Assembly (NCBI RefSeq): GCF_016584665.1
Contig: NZ_BBJB01000090.1
Coordinates: 1 to 64,000 of the forward strand
DNA length: 64,000 nt
Source: Pseudanabaena sp. lw0831
Lineage (GTDB): Bacteria > Cyanobacteriota > Cyanobacteriia > Pseudanabaenales > Pseudanabaenaceae
Reading direction: 5' to 3'
The stretch's first letter is position 1. Each line of letters begins with the position of its first letter. Under the pieces are notes generated by a model, which did no database searches, had not been told where the DNA came from, and was given only the letters and a program-made list of their open reading frames with translations. The translations under genes and the position numbers were made by a program. Below, in pieces: positions 7,351 to 15,994 of this stretch.

Positions 7351-9375
7351 TTAAAACTCAAATGTACAGTTGCCATATTCGTCACATCCGAACAAATTAA
7401 AATTCTTACCTTCTACTTTTCTACTAAATTCGCCCAGTGCTTCGATCGCTTGTTCTGCAATATCTTCATCAGTGCTACTCATTGCAATAATCAAGACTTT
7501 TGTAGCTAGTTCTTGCTGCTTTTGAATCTTGAGTAGACTTTTTGCTGCAAAAATATGTTTCTTAGTGATTTCTGAAATTTCTTCTTCTGCTACTTTGGCA
7601 GTAACCTTTGCAGTTTTCCTTTTAACAGCTTTTAAGCTCTTTAGAGAATTGGCAAGGGCTAAAATGGCATCTGTCTGTGGCGATCGTTCTACAAAGTTAG
7701 CCGTAGTAATTCTCAATTCAACAGCTTCTACTAGATCATTATCAATAAACTCCGATTTAAGAACTGCATCAAATCTTGCTTGAATCTCATCAAGTTTAGC
7801 TTGAAGTTTTGGGAATTGATTAGACATGGGTTTACTCTTTTTTATTTTTGAAGTTGTATTGGAAAAACTTGGATTTTGGGATGCACAGCGATCGCAGCAT
7901 TGACCAGTATCCAAAACTTTTGCTGCCCTCACTGCTGCCTCTGCATCCGCCAAACCGTAACCTGTCGCTAGATCCACTCCCACACGGGCAGATAAACCAC
8001 CACTAGCAGGATTACTCGTACCATCAACAACATCATTAGCAGTTTGTTGCAAAACTTGCTTTACTTGTGCTGGTGATAAGTTTGGTGCAACCTGTTTGAT
8101 TAAAGCGCAAATACCAGCTAACTGCGGTGCAGCAGCAGAAGTACCGCTAAACGCTGCCCATCCGTCTGTGGAATGCGTACCATCCTTAACATTAGCAAGA
8201 TCCCGATCAATTAAACTATTAGGAGGAACAGGCAACATAATATAAGTGCCGTATGGCAGTTGACCGACCAAACCGCAAACATCGGGAACACGACGACCCG
8301 CATAAATTGGACTGACAAACCCACTAGCATAGTTGCTTGCTTCCAATCTTCCCTTTAATGCACCATCTAAATGCTTATATGCACCTCCTGCGGCAATTAC
8401 ATCTGGATGCTGTGCAGGAAACCCCCAATGTCCATTCCCTGCCGAAAAAATGACAATGATTCCCTGCTTAACTGCATCTGCGATCGCGGCGGCTAGAGCT
8501 TGATGAGAAGCAAGCAATTGCGAATTTCTTAGATCCAATCCCCAACTACAGGAAATAATATCTGGTTGCAGAGCCACAGCTTTTTTAAAAGCAGCGATCG
8601 AGTTGATACCTTTAGGTTCACCATCAATTATTACGTCAGCTTTAACCATCGTTAGCTCAACCTCAGGCGCTAATGCAAATATATTTGCAGATTCACCAGT
8701 GCCATGACCACGATCATCTTGAAAAGGTTCATCTGAACCAAAAACAGGGATAACATTCACTTTGTAATTATTCTGTCTGAAAAACGGATGGGGATACCAA
8801 CCCGTGTCAACCATTGCAACTTTTACACCCTTACCTTTGATACCAGATCGATGGACTAAAGTTGCATTTAATTCTTGCGCGATCCCATCTGGGACAGATA
8901 AGTATTTTTTGCTTATCGGTGGTGGCAATGGGGAAGGAACACTATGAGAAAAATAGTATGTAGGTGAGTTGATAGCAATACCGTCTAAAAACTCGTCCCA
9001 TCTCGTAGTAGAGGTATCAATCTCGCCAAAGGGCTTGTCATCAAATGAATTAATAAAGGTCGCTGTTGATCGCAGTCCTAACTCTTTGATCACGTTACAC
9101 TCAACTGTCTCAAGTGTAGTCTGTAGTGATCGTTCATAGACCTCAGGCGCAGCCACAATACTGATCGAGGTTTTATCAATGGCTAAAACTTCAAATCCTG
9201 CATCCTGTAAACGTCTAGCTGCCGCAATCAGTAAGTTTGGCTCTGCATAAAATTGACTAACATTGGCACTAGTGACAAGATGAGACTGGGATAGTAGGCG
9301 TGCACCACTGCGCGATCGCACGATCGCCTCGGCATAGATTTTTGCAGGTAAGTTTGATGAAATTCTCTCAGTCAT
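7351..9375 (-). CDS. Subtilisin-like (S8) serine protease with helical C-terminal extension
   Basis: 674-aa protein. The catalytic domain (~175-490) shows all S8 motifs: D190 (AMVDTG), H224 (GHGTGE), oxyanion N314 (SAGNGH) and S413 (GTSAAAPQ). The first ~170 residues look like a pro- or regulatory domain. There is no signal peptide, which implies cytosolic action. After a Cys-containing linker (QCCDRCASQ, ~492-500) comes a basic linker and ~150 residues of helices rich in K, A and E, ending in GCDEYGNCTFEF. An internal Met (MSNQFPK, near 7826) could make the extension a separate product. The gene sits between the two Trypco1-trypsin modules and is convergent with the first; a proteolytic activation cascade is possible but speculative. 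Confidence 0.85.
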   Translation of the reverse strand: MTERISSNLPAKIYAEAIVRSRSGARLLSQSHLVTSANVSQFYAEPNLLIAAARRLQDAGFEVLAIDKTSISIVAAPEVYERSLQTTLETVECNVIKELGLRSTATFINSFDDKPFGEIDTSTTRWDEFLDGIAINSPTYYFSHSVPSPLPPPISKKYLSVPDGIAQELNATLVHRSGIKGKGVKVAMVDTGWYPHPFFRQNNYKVNVIPVFGSDEPFQDDRGHGTGESANIFALAPEVELTMVKADVIIDGEPKGINSIAAFKKAVALQPDIISCSWGLDLRNSQLLASHQALAAAIADAVKQGIIVIFSAGNGHWGFPAQHPDVIAAGGAYKHLDGALKGRLEASNYASGFVSPIYAGRRVPDVCGLVGQLPYGTYIMLPVPPNSLIDRDLANVKDGTHSTDGWAAFSGTSAAAPQLAGICALIKQVAPNLSPAQVKQVLQQTANDVVDGTSNPASGGLSARVGVDLATGYGLADAEAAVRAAKVLDTGQCCDRCASQNPSFSNTTSKIKKSKPMSNQFPKLQAKLDEIQARFDAVLKSEFIDNDLVEAVELRITTANFVERSPQTDAILALANSLKSLKAVKRKTAKVTAKVAEEEISEITKKHIFAAKSLLKIQKQQELATKVLIIAMSSTDEDIAEQAIEALGEFSRKVEGKNFNLFGCDEYGNCTFEF

Positions 9376-9515
9376 ATCAATGCCAAGGTTTTCATCATTA
9401 TTGTGGTTACCTAATAATAAACTACTTGAAGTAACCTCAATTATTTATTGAATTGAAATGGAAATACCATTGCATTCAGTGCCATATTCCCATGGACAAA
9501 AATTTCTCTCTGCCC

Positions 9516-9580
9516 AGATCGCCGACTTTTTCTTTGAGTTGCAGATCAATTTTGTAAGGTGTAGAAAAAGTCGGCGATCT
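9516..9580. repeat. 18-bp perfect inverted repeat upstream of the subtilase gene
   Basis: Arms 9516-9533 and 9563-9580 (arm core GATCGCCGACTTTTTC) separated by 29 nt. Could be a hairpin terminator for the flanking genes or an operator-like site. The 9376-9721 intergenic stretch otherwise shows no gene. Confidence 0.5.
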
Positions 9581-9721
9581 CAATCTCTGCATCCTCGACC
9601 ATCTGTTTCTGACTATGGCAAAATATGAAGTAGCGATCAATTTAGTTGATAAGTGAATATATGGTGATATTTTTTCGGGACAACGTAACAGAAAGCTCGA
9701 AAATATGAGGGCTTTTAACTT

Positions 9722-9909
9722 GTGAAGATGCGTGATGTATTAAAAACGTTAGAAGCAGATGATTGGGTTATTGTCAGAGCAAAAGGAAGCCATCGACAAC
9801 TAAACATTTAACAAAATCAGGTACAGCAACAGTTGCTGGTAAACCCAGCGTCGATGTACCAATTGGAACTTTAAAAAGTATTTGGAAACAAGCACAAATT
9901 GAGGAATAG
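9722..9909 (+). pseudogene. hicA: hicA toxin, frameshifted
   Basis: Frame 1 from GTG 9722 (or ATG 9728) reads MRDVLKTLEADDW, then RAKGSHRQL, the HicA double-stranded RNA-binding-like core with the catalytic-type G-S-H. It then hits TAA at 9809-9811. The adjacent frame continues the family sequence (KHLTKSGT, then AGKPSVDVPIGTLKSIW) to a TAG at 9907-9909, followed 3 nt later by hicB. One missing base around 9800-9805, close to an A run, explains the break. HicA is an mRNA-cleaving toxin; as read, the product would lack its second half and be inactive, while the antitoxin remains intact. A sequencing error in the A run is the main alternative. Confidence 0.8.
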
Positions 9910-9912
9910 ATT

Positions 9913-10134
9913 ATGAAATATGCAGTAGTAATTGAAACTGGTGAAACTAGCTATGGGGCTTATGTTCCCGATTTACCTGGTTGTGTAGCTGTCGCTGAAA
10001 CCGTCGATGAAGTCAGAACTCTGATCCAAGAAGCGATCGCTTTTCATTTAGAGTCTCTCGCTGAAGATGGGATGCTAATCCCAAAGCCAAAAACGCTATG
10101 CGAATATGTCGATCTTGACCTATTGATTGCTTAA
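9913..10134 (+). CDS. hicB: HicB-type antitoxin
   Basis: 73-aa partial-RNase-H-fold antitoxin with the HicB pattern YAVVIETGETSYGAYVPDLPG, then VRTLIQEAIAFHLE and a C-terminal strand. It normally neutralises HicA and autoregulates the operon. This short form lacks an added DNA-binding domain. It starts 3 nt after the hicA stop, the usual operon order, but its toxin is broken here, leaving a solitary antitoxin. Confidence 0.85.
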   Translation: MKYAVVIETGETSYGAYVPDLPGCVAVAETVDEVRTLIQEAIAFHLESLAEDGMLIPKPKTLCEYVDLDLLIA

Positions 10135-10153
10135 AAAAAGCACAGTAAAACTC

Positions 10154-10477
10154 ATGACTAAACCACCACTCCCCCAACCCCAACTCGATCGCACCCCAAT
10201 CACCTCCGATCAGTACTTTGAATACACACCCGAAAAGCTAGAACTATGGGACGGCTTCTATGAATATGGAGGTCAAGACTTCACAGGCTTTTATCTTGGC
10301 ATCTTGGCAAATATGGGACTACGCGAAGCCGTGCGTCATGTGCCGATGTCCAAATGGCTAGAAGCAATTCAAGAAGTTGCCTTACAAAACCCTAAACTCG
10401 ATGAAGCAATGCGCGATCGCCTCAACCGAGGCTTAGCAGATTTGCAGGCAGTTGCAGAGCATTTACAGGAAGGGTAA
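10154..10477 (+). CDS. Conserved hypothetical protein
   Basis: About 107 aa from ATG 10154 (an upstream TTG at 10127 overlaps hicB but has no obvious ribosome-binding site). The N-terminus ITSDQYFEYTPEKLELWDGFY resembles the opening of Uma2-type nuclease proteins, but the nuclease core is absent. The rest is helical (FYLGILANMGLREAVRHV, then LDEAMRDRLNRGLADLQAV). It may be a truncated or accessory relative of Uma2, or an unrelated cyanobacterial family. Function unknown. Confidence 0.5.
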   Translation: MTKPPLPQPQLDRTPITSDQYFEYTPEKLELWDGFYEYGGQDFTGFYLGILANMGLREAVRHVPMSKWLEAIQEVALQNPKLDEAMRDRLNRGLADLQAVAEHLQEG

Positions 10478-10567
10478 AAGACAAAATCAAATACCCGATT
10501 TTTATCAAGACATCTTATTCAATACTTCGGACATTTTTTGAAAAGTAGACAAAAAAGCTATTCATCT

Positions 10568-13099
10568 CTATAAACCATTGCCGATCGCTAAAAATGCTGA
10601 CCAATAATTGGGGTGGTCATACTCTTTAGAGCGGATTTGTGAAATTTGGGCTTTGCGTAATGCTTCTGTAATGGTTACATCTCCTTTTAGAAGCTCTCTA
10701 TAAAAGGCAGTCATTAGAGCTTGTGTCCCCTGATCCTTCACGCTCCAGAGAGAGGCGATCGCATTTTTTGCACCTGCTTTTTGAACTTGGTAGCCAAAGC
10801 CCAAAATCTCCACTCCATCTCCAAGTTTGCCAACTCCAGTTTGACAAGCACTCAACACAATTAAATCTAGATTTGGAATTTGCCAATTGGTGATTTCATT
10901 GAGGCTGATTTTGTCGCCATTACCAAAAATGATGTAGGAATTTTCTGGTGTACCAGTATTAAACTCAGCATGGGTCGCAAGGTGGAGAATATTGTGATTT
11001 TTGAATTTTGATTCGATGGCTTGGCGGCTAAAGTTTTCTTCAGTTAAAGTAATAGAATTTTTAAAGGGATCAATGATTGATTGGACTTCTTTAATCGTTG
11101 CTGGCAGAGCAATTTGCCCAAATTTTCGCTCACCTGTTTTACCGCCAAATGCTCCTGCAAGGATGCTAGGCTGAGATTTGGATCGCGGCGAAAAATCGGA
11201 CAGAATATAGGCAATGAGATTACTGATGCGATATTTTTCAATTAGCCACTGTTTGCCATCATACAGCGCCGCCAAAGGAACATAGCGTAGTCGTCCATCG
11301 GGGGCATAGAGGATTGTTTCGGCTTTTGCTTGGGTGAGTTCTGTCTCAATAGGTTTAATCAGCAAATTGTAGAGTTCTTTAGCAGGTTCCGTGACATCTT
11401 CAGAGCCAGCATCAAGGAGTCCACTTCTGAAATCAACAATTAGTCTTTCTAGCTTTTCTTGAGAGATTTTCACAGTGCGACTAATCGGTATAGTATTCGC
11501 AGAAAAGAGCACTAACTCTAAGCGATCGCTAAGAATTAGAGGATAGAGTAAGACAGTACCTTGAGGGATTTGTTTAAGATAATCGGGAACTTTATTAATC
11601 TCTGATTTAGGAAGTTGTTGAATCTGATTGGCAAGTTGGCGATTGAGTTCGGGGATTTGCTCTTTGCTAATGCCTGAGAGCTGAGCGCTAATCGTCTTTT
11701 CTGGCTCCAGCATCCTTATCCCTTGCGCGGTTTGATCGTTCCCTTTAATGTTTTTGAGATAGTCTTCCAGCTCTTGGACTTTGAGCAAGTCTAGAACTTG
11801 GATCGCCTCGATCACACGTCCTTGATTGAGCAGGAGAGCCGCGAGACTGCGATAGCGATCGCCTACTGTCTGCAAATAGGATTGACGTTCTTCTTTAGCT
11901 AAACCGCGAATATCTTTGCGAATTGCTTCCGTAATACTAATGGAAGACTTATAGAAAGCGATCGCTAAGCTAGACTGATTTAGATTAGTTAGGGCAGCAG
12001 CAATCTCTGCGTTTGCCTGTGCTTCACCTTTGCGTTCGCCAATTTGGCGGACAACTACGAGATGTTGCTGATATAAATCTAATGCTTTTTCGTATTGTTT
12101 AAGCGAATAGTAAGCATTACCAAGATTCCCTAATGTTGCGCCTTCCCCTTGACGGTCTTTAATGGTTTGCACAATCTCTAAGGTCTGCTGCAAATAATCA
12201 ATGGCTTTTTGATGTTGCCCGATCGCATTGAAAGCATTGCCAAGATTCCCTAATGCCGTGGCTTCTCCATTGCGATCGCCGATTTGCTTATAGATTACTA
12301 GAGCCTGTTGATAAACCTCAATCGCTTGCTGGTATTTGCTTAAGTATGTATAAGTATTACCTAAATTCTCTAGGGCTTTACCTTCACCGCGCCGATCGGC
12401 GATCGCTCTTACAAGAGTTAAGCTCTGCTGGAGCCAGTCTACAGCTTTTTGATATTGACCTAAATAGGCATAGGTATTACCAATGTTTCCAAGTGCATAA
12501 GCTTCTCCTTGACTATCTCTTATATTTTTTGTAGCTGCTAAGTATTGCTGATAGAAGTCTAGAGCCTTTTGATACTGCCCCAGAGCTACGTAGTCATTCC
12601 CTAAAAGACCAAGAATGAGGCTTTCACCTTGGCGATCGCTGATTTCGCGAGCAATTGCTAGTCCCCGTTGATGGCTATCAATTGCTTTTTGATATTGTCC
12701 TAAAGCAAAATAAGCTGCTCCTAGATTGTTGAGTAATTTAACTTCTAAAAGCGGAATGCCCAATTGCTTTGCAATTTCAAGGCTTTTACCAAAAGTATTA
12801 ATGGCATTATCAAATTGACCAAAAATCAAGTAGATATTCCCTATCAATAGTTGAGCATTGGCTTGACTGGGATAGTCGTTGATTTCTTGATAAATCTGTA
12901 ATGCTTGTTCTGCGGATTGCAAGGCTTCACGAAATTGGCTCACCTGAGCTTGTTGAAGTCCTTGATTGAATAACCGATCTGCTTCAATTTTGCGCGATTG
13001 AATAGGCTGAGCTTGCACAGTCATGGGCGACAGATCGGATGACCAACCCAAAGTCCCAGTTAAGGCAAAAATTGCGATCGCGTATAACCTAGAAGCCAT
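10568..13099 (-). CDS. TPR-repeat CHAT-domain (caspase-like) protein
   Basis: 843-aa protein. A signal-like N-terminus (residues ~1-31, ending VQAQP) is followed by about nine 40-residue tetratricopeptide repeats with recurring LGNLGNAY/YQKALDFYQQ patterns (~40-400). A helical linker then leads to a C-terminal CHAT domain with catalytic H710 (LHLATHAE) and C752 (LSACQTG). CHAT proteases belong to the caspase/gingipain clan and in several known systems are switched by TPR regions. The gene lies between the subtilase and the second Trypco1 operon, so three protease folds occur within 15 kb. Location (periplasm or membrane-anchored) is inferred from the N-terminus; the substrate is unknown. Confidence 0.9.
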   Translation of the reverse strand: MASRLYAIAIFALTGTLGWSSDLSPMTVQAQPIQSRKIEADRLFNQGLQQAQVSQFREALQSAEQALQIYQEINDYPSQANAQLLIGNIYLIFGQFDNAINTFGKSLEIAKQLGIPLLEVKLLNNLGAAYFALGQYQKAIDSHQRGLAIAREISDRQGESLILGLLGNDYVALGQYQKALDFYQQYLAATKNIRDSQGEAYALGNIGNTYAYLGQYQKAVDWLQQSLTLVRAIADRRGEGKALENLGNTYTYLSKYQQAIEVYQQALVIYKQIGDRNGEATALGNLGNAFNAIGQHQKAIDYLQQTLEIVQTIKDRQGEGATLGNLGNAYYSLKQYEKALDLYQQHLVVVRQIGERKGEAQANAEIAAALTNLNQSSLAIAFYKSSISITEAIRKDIRGLAKEERQSYLQTVGDRYRSLAALLLNQGRVIEAIQVLDLLKVQELEDYLKNIKGNDQTAQGIRMLEPEKTISAQLSGISKEQIPELNRQLANQIQQLPKSEINKVPDYLKQIPQGTVLLYPLILSDRLELVLFSANTIPISRTVKISQEKLERLIVDFRSGLLDAGSEDVTEPAKELYNLLIKPIETELTQAKAETILYAPDGRLRYVPLAALYDGKQWLIEKYRISNLIAYILSDFSPRSKSQPSILAGAFGGKTGERKFGQIALPATIKEVQSIIDPFKNSITLTEENFSRQAIESKFKNHNILHLATHAEFNTGTPENSYIIFGNGDKISLNEITNWQIPNLDLIVLSACQTGVGKLGDGVEILGFGYQVQKAGAKNAIASLWSVKDQGTQALMTAFYRELLKGDVTITEALRKAQISQIRSKEYDHPNYWSAFLAIGNGL

Positions 13100-13200
13100 A
13101 ACATCACCTTTATTCCTATAAAGAATTCTATCGCTGCTCCAGTAAATATGCGTGTAGATACAAGATTATTGTTTTTCATGAAGTATATTGGCTAATGAAA

Positions 13201-13251
13201 CCTCAAAAAAAGCAAAGCGTCTGCGTAGCAGCGCTTTGCTTTTTTTTGAGG
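13201..13251. repeat. Strong hairpin upstream of CHAT gene
   Basis: Arms 13201-13219 and 13232-13251, loop ~12 nt, with A and T tracts on the outside. It is readable as a terminator in either direction. A 65-codon open frame over this segment (13195-13392) is compositionally poor and not called a gene. Confidence 0.6.
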
Positions 13252-13258
13252 TTTGCCA

Positions 13259-13445
13259 AGTTACTTACTGATGTTACGCAGAACGCAGATGATGAATCTC
13301 TTGCTGCTAGCGAGGCAGGGCAACCACGGGGGGATTGCCCCTACCTAAAAAATTCGTGTTCTGTAGGGGCTGTGCCCCCGTGCCAGCCCTAAACCTCTGC
13401 TATCGCAGGAATTCAATCTGCGTAAGGTGAGTTACTTACTCATGT
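13259..13445. repeat. MITE-like segment with direct and inverted ends
   Basis: Near-identical 16-nt direct repeats at 13259-13274 and 13430-13445 (15 of 16 positions; core AGTTACTTACT) enclose 9-bp inverted repeats TTACGCAGA (13274-13282) and its complement (13417-13425). Between them lies a palindromic GTAGGGGC-type repeat (13313-13388) of a style common in cyanobacterial genomes. The whole looks like a non-coding insertion of about 170 bp. Confidence 0.5.
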
Positions 13446-13480
13446 AGGATTGCTGTAACCCTAAAATATAGTTAACGAGC

Positions 13481-13999
13481 GTGCAATCTTCTCATCCTAT
13501 TGCGATCGCATCAGATCATCTATCCGTAGCCGATCGCATCGAATCTTTTAAAGCAGGTTTTCTCGGTGCGATCGCTAGTGTGTTCGCATTTTTTGCGATC
13601 TCGACACTACATTACGTTTTGCATCATTTTTTGCAGAATTTTTTGACTGTGCAACTAATCAGCAGTTTTGAGCTTGGCAATCCTTTCATTTTGCTAATTA
13701 AGCTAGGTATGATTGGTTTTTCAGGTTTTTTGTTTGCAGTCACCTATCGCTACATTGTGCGGCGCGATCGCAACTCCCATCTCAAATCGGGGGCGATTTT
13801 AGCTTTTGCCTGTATCCGTGGTTTTGCCACAATTGATCGCGATCTCCCTGCACTAACGCTGTTGCCCTTAGTCCAAATGGCTTTAGCGATCGCGATCTTG
13901 TTACTCGAAAATATCTTCTGGCTTGCGATCGTGCAAAGTATTCTCGAAACTGCAATTCAGCACAAATGGATCGCTGCTTTTGGTTCAGCAAAAGATTGA
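13481..13999 (+). CDS. Four-helix integral membrane protein, cyanobacterial hypothetical
   Basis: 172-aa protein from a GTG at 13481. It has an N-terminal cytosolic stretch and about four transmembrane helices (LGAIASVFAFFAISTL; FILLIKLGMIGFSGFLFAV; a short one near GAILAFACIRGF; LLPLVQMALAIAILLLENIFW). Basic loops such as YRYIVRRDRN suggest orientation. No catalytic motif is visible and I do not recognise a named family. It precedes the second Trypco1 operon but is separated by ~70 nt and a leader shared with copy 1, so it is probably independent. Confidence 0.65.
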   Translation: MQSSHPIAIASDHLSVADRIESFKAGFLGAIASVFAFFAISTLHYVLHHFLQNFLTVQLISSFELGNPFILLIKLGMIGFSGFLFAVTYRYIVRRDRNSHLKSGAILAFACIRGFATIDRDLPALTLLPLVQMALAIAILLLENIFWLAIVQSILETAIQHKWIAAFGSAKD

Positions 14000-14024
14000 T
14001 TTACCGATATGCTAGTTCTCGAAA

Positions 14025-14070
14025 GTGTAAAATCAAAATCTAGCGCTTTAGTAATCGAGAGCAGTAAATT
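14025..14070 (+). promoter_or_regulatory. Duplicated leader of Trypco1 operon, copy 2
   Basis: 45 of 46 nt identical to 4023-4068. It ends directly at the ATG of the second Trypco1 gene and contains a GAGAG element ~10 nt before the start, a plausible ribosome-binding site. Confidence 0.6.
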
Positions 14071-14445
14071 ATGTCAAATGATAGCGATCGCATTCAGACT
14101 ATCCCCGTACAACTGGAAGATGGAACAACAATTCTGGTTGAAGTAACGCAAACTGGGCGTGAAGATGTGGCAAACGAAGCCAGTAAGTTTAAAGCGGTAA
14201 CTGATGCGCTCGGCGGAATTGTGCAGGCAATCGCTGAGCCGATTAACCGTGCAAGACCGACAAAGGCGACTGTCAAGTTTGGCATGGAGCTAGCCTTGGA
14301 ATCGGGCAAGTTAACAGCAATACTGGTGAAAGGTACGGGAAAAGCTAATCTGGAAATCACGCTGGAATGGAGTAAAGATACGTCGAGTCCCAAGTCGTCC
14401 AGTGAAACGCCTACAACTACTGGGGAAATAAAGCCAAGTGTTTAG
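14071..14445 (+). CDS. Trypco1 (CU044_2847) family protein, copy 2
   Basis: 124-aa paralogue of the protein at 4069-4404. The core is almost the same (QLEDGTTILVEVTQTGR, FKAVTDALGGIVQAI, ANLEITLEW), followed by a longer Ser/Thr/Pro-rich tail (SSPKSSSETPTTTGEIKP). The shared leader and high DNA similarity show a duplication within this locus. It overlaps the following protease gene by 8 nt, the same overlap as in copy 1. The specific partner is probably the protease-ATPase directly downstream; whether the two copies cross-talk is unknown. Confidence 0.8.
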   Translation: MSNDSDRIQTIPVQLEDGTTILVEVTQTGREDVANEASKFKAVTDALGGIVQAIAEPINRARPTKATVKFGMELALESGKLTAILVKGTGKANLEITLEWSKDTSSPKSSSETPTTTGEIKPSV

Positions 14446-15994
14446 CCAGAGAGCCGATGAAAGATTGCAAGCCTGTACTGTAAAGCTAAGCGTAAATGGC
14501 AGTCATGGTTCGGGCTTTTTTGTCGCGCCAAGATTGATTCTTACCTGTCATCATGTGGTGAAAAATGCAGGCAATCAACCGATCGCAGTACGGTGGCAAG
14601 ATCGAGATGACTTTACAACAGCAGATATTTTGTACGCTCATCCCGATCCTATCGATCTTGCTTTGCTGCAATTCCAGACTGAAGAATTGCATCCTTGTGT
14701 TGAGTTCGATGAGAATATTGAACCGTTTGACGATCTCCATATTTACGGCTATCCCAATGACTATCCTAATGGTGCACCTGTTGGACTGAGGTGTGATGGG
14801 TTTACGGGAGATTCACCACGTAAAGTTATTTTTAGCGGAGACAGAGTAGTTCGCCCCGGACTCAGTGGCTCACCGTTAATGAATTGGCGAACAGGGAAAG
14901 TTTGCGGTGTTGTTAAATATACAGAAGATCGTAGTTTGCCTTTGGGTGGTGGTGGAATTCCCATCAAGACAGTTTTGGAATATTTTCCCGATCTTGCGAC
15001 TCTAAATCGTGAGTTTCACCAGCAGCAACGGGGTGATGTCAATCCGTTTCAGTATGGTGCGCCTGTGTCGCCCGATCGCTTTTATGGTCGGGTGAGTGCG
15101 ATCGCGGATGTCAAAAATCGGATTGGGGCAATTTCGGCGCAATGTGTGAATATTGTCGGGTTGCGACGTAGTGGGAAGAGTTCGTTTTTGCGTTATATCA
15201 AGGAGCGTCCGCAGGTTTTCTTTCAGGATTCGCAACAGCCGTTAATTGTGTTGTTGGATTTGCAAGATGCTAGGTTTCATGAGCCATCAGGGATGATGGA
15301 GGGTTTGCGGCAAAACCTACGAAGACAGATGGGAATGGAGCCTTGGACAAAGGCTGATAATGACGATCCCTATGCGATCGAGGATGCTTTGTTGGCATTA
15401 AAAGAGCGCGGGTATCGGTTGATTGTGATGTTGGATGAGTTGGAGCGGATTGGGGTGCGGTTGGATAGGTTTCAAGATTGGGGTGAGGATTGGCGCTCAA
15501 AGGCTTCGGCAGGTTTGTTTGCTCTGGTGGTAGCGAGTCGGCATCCACTTAGTGAGATTTATGGCAATTTGGGGTTAACTTCGCCATTTGGGAATATTTT
15601 TAGTACGACGGTGTTGGGGGCGTTGGAGGTTGAGGTATGGGAGAAGTTATTGCGGGATGGGTTTTCTAGTTATGGGGCAGATATGCTGAGGTTGATTGAT
15701 GATTTGGCGGGGCGGTTGCCTTTTTATACGCAGATGGCGGCGGCGTTAATTTGGCAGCATGGTGATGTGGAATTGGTAAAAAGAGAGTTTTTGTTTCAGG
15801 TGGCTCCGCGTTGGGGGGAGCTTTGGGATGAACTGTCTGATTTGGAACGTCATGCTTTGAGAGTGGTGGTGGGGAAATCAGGAAGTGCGGCGGCTCCTGT
15901 GACGCGGGATTGGTTGCAACGGTATGGGTTATTGGGAACTAATGGGGAGTTGTTTAGTGATGTGTTTGCGGAGTTTGTGCGAGGTTTGCGATGA
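14438..15994 (+). CDS. Trypsin-like protease fused to STAND/Orc1-like ATPase
   Basis: 518-aa protein from a GTG at 14438 inside the Trypco1 gene. The N-terminal protease carries H39 (LTCHHVV), D73 (DPIDLALL) and S143 (GLSGSP), and is clearly homologous to the protease of the 4397 gene up to the GGGGIPI strand. After that the NTPase is of a different type: NPFQYG linker (~203), Walker A GLRRSGKSS (241-249), Walker B IVMLDELERI (D333-E334), then a helical and winged-helix-like end. So the duplicated protease has been joined to another ATPase class. There is no membrane segment. The next gene starts in the ATGA overlap of its stop codon and carries an ATPase with the same NPFQYG linker, which suggests the two assemble together. 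Confidence 0.85.
   Translation: MFSQRADERLQACTVKLSVNGSHGSGFFVAPRLILTCHHVVKNAGNQPIAVRWQDRDDFTTADILYAHPDPIDLALLQFQTEELHPCVEFDENIEPFDDLHIYGYPNDYPNGAPVGLRCDGFTGDSPRKVIFSGDRVVRPGLSGSPLMNWRTGKVCGVVKYTEDRSLPLGGGGIPIKTVLEYFPDLATLNREFHQQQRGDVNPFQYGAPVSPDRFYGRVSAIADVKNRIGAISAQCVNIVGLRRSGKSSFLRYIKERPQVFFQDSQQPLIVLLDLQDARFHEPSGMMEGLRQNLRRQMGMEPWTKADNDDPYAIEDALLALKERGYRLIVMLDELERIGVRLDRFQDWGEDWRSKASAGLFALVVASRHPLSEIYGNLGLTSPFGNIFSTTVLGALEVEVWEKLLRDGFSSYGADMLRLIDDLAGRLPFYTQMAAALIWQHGDVELVKREFLFQVAPRWGELWDELSDLERHALRVVVGKSGSAAAPVTRDWLQRYGLLGTNGELFSDVFAEFVRGLR

Noticed and set aside
13195-13392. 65-codon open frame
   Set aside because: It covers a hairpin, direct repeats and a GTAGGGGC palindrome; composition is not protein-like and there is no start signal.
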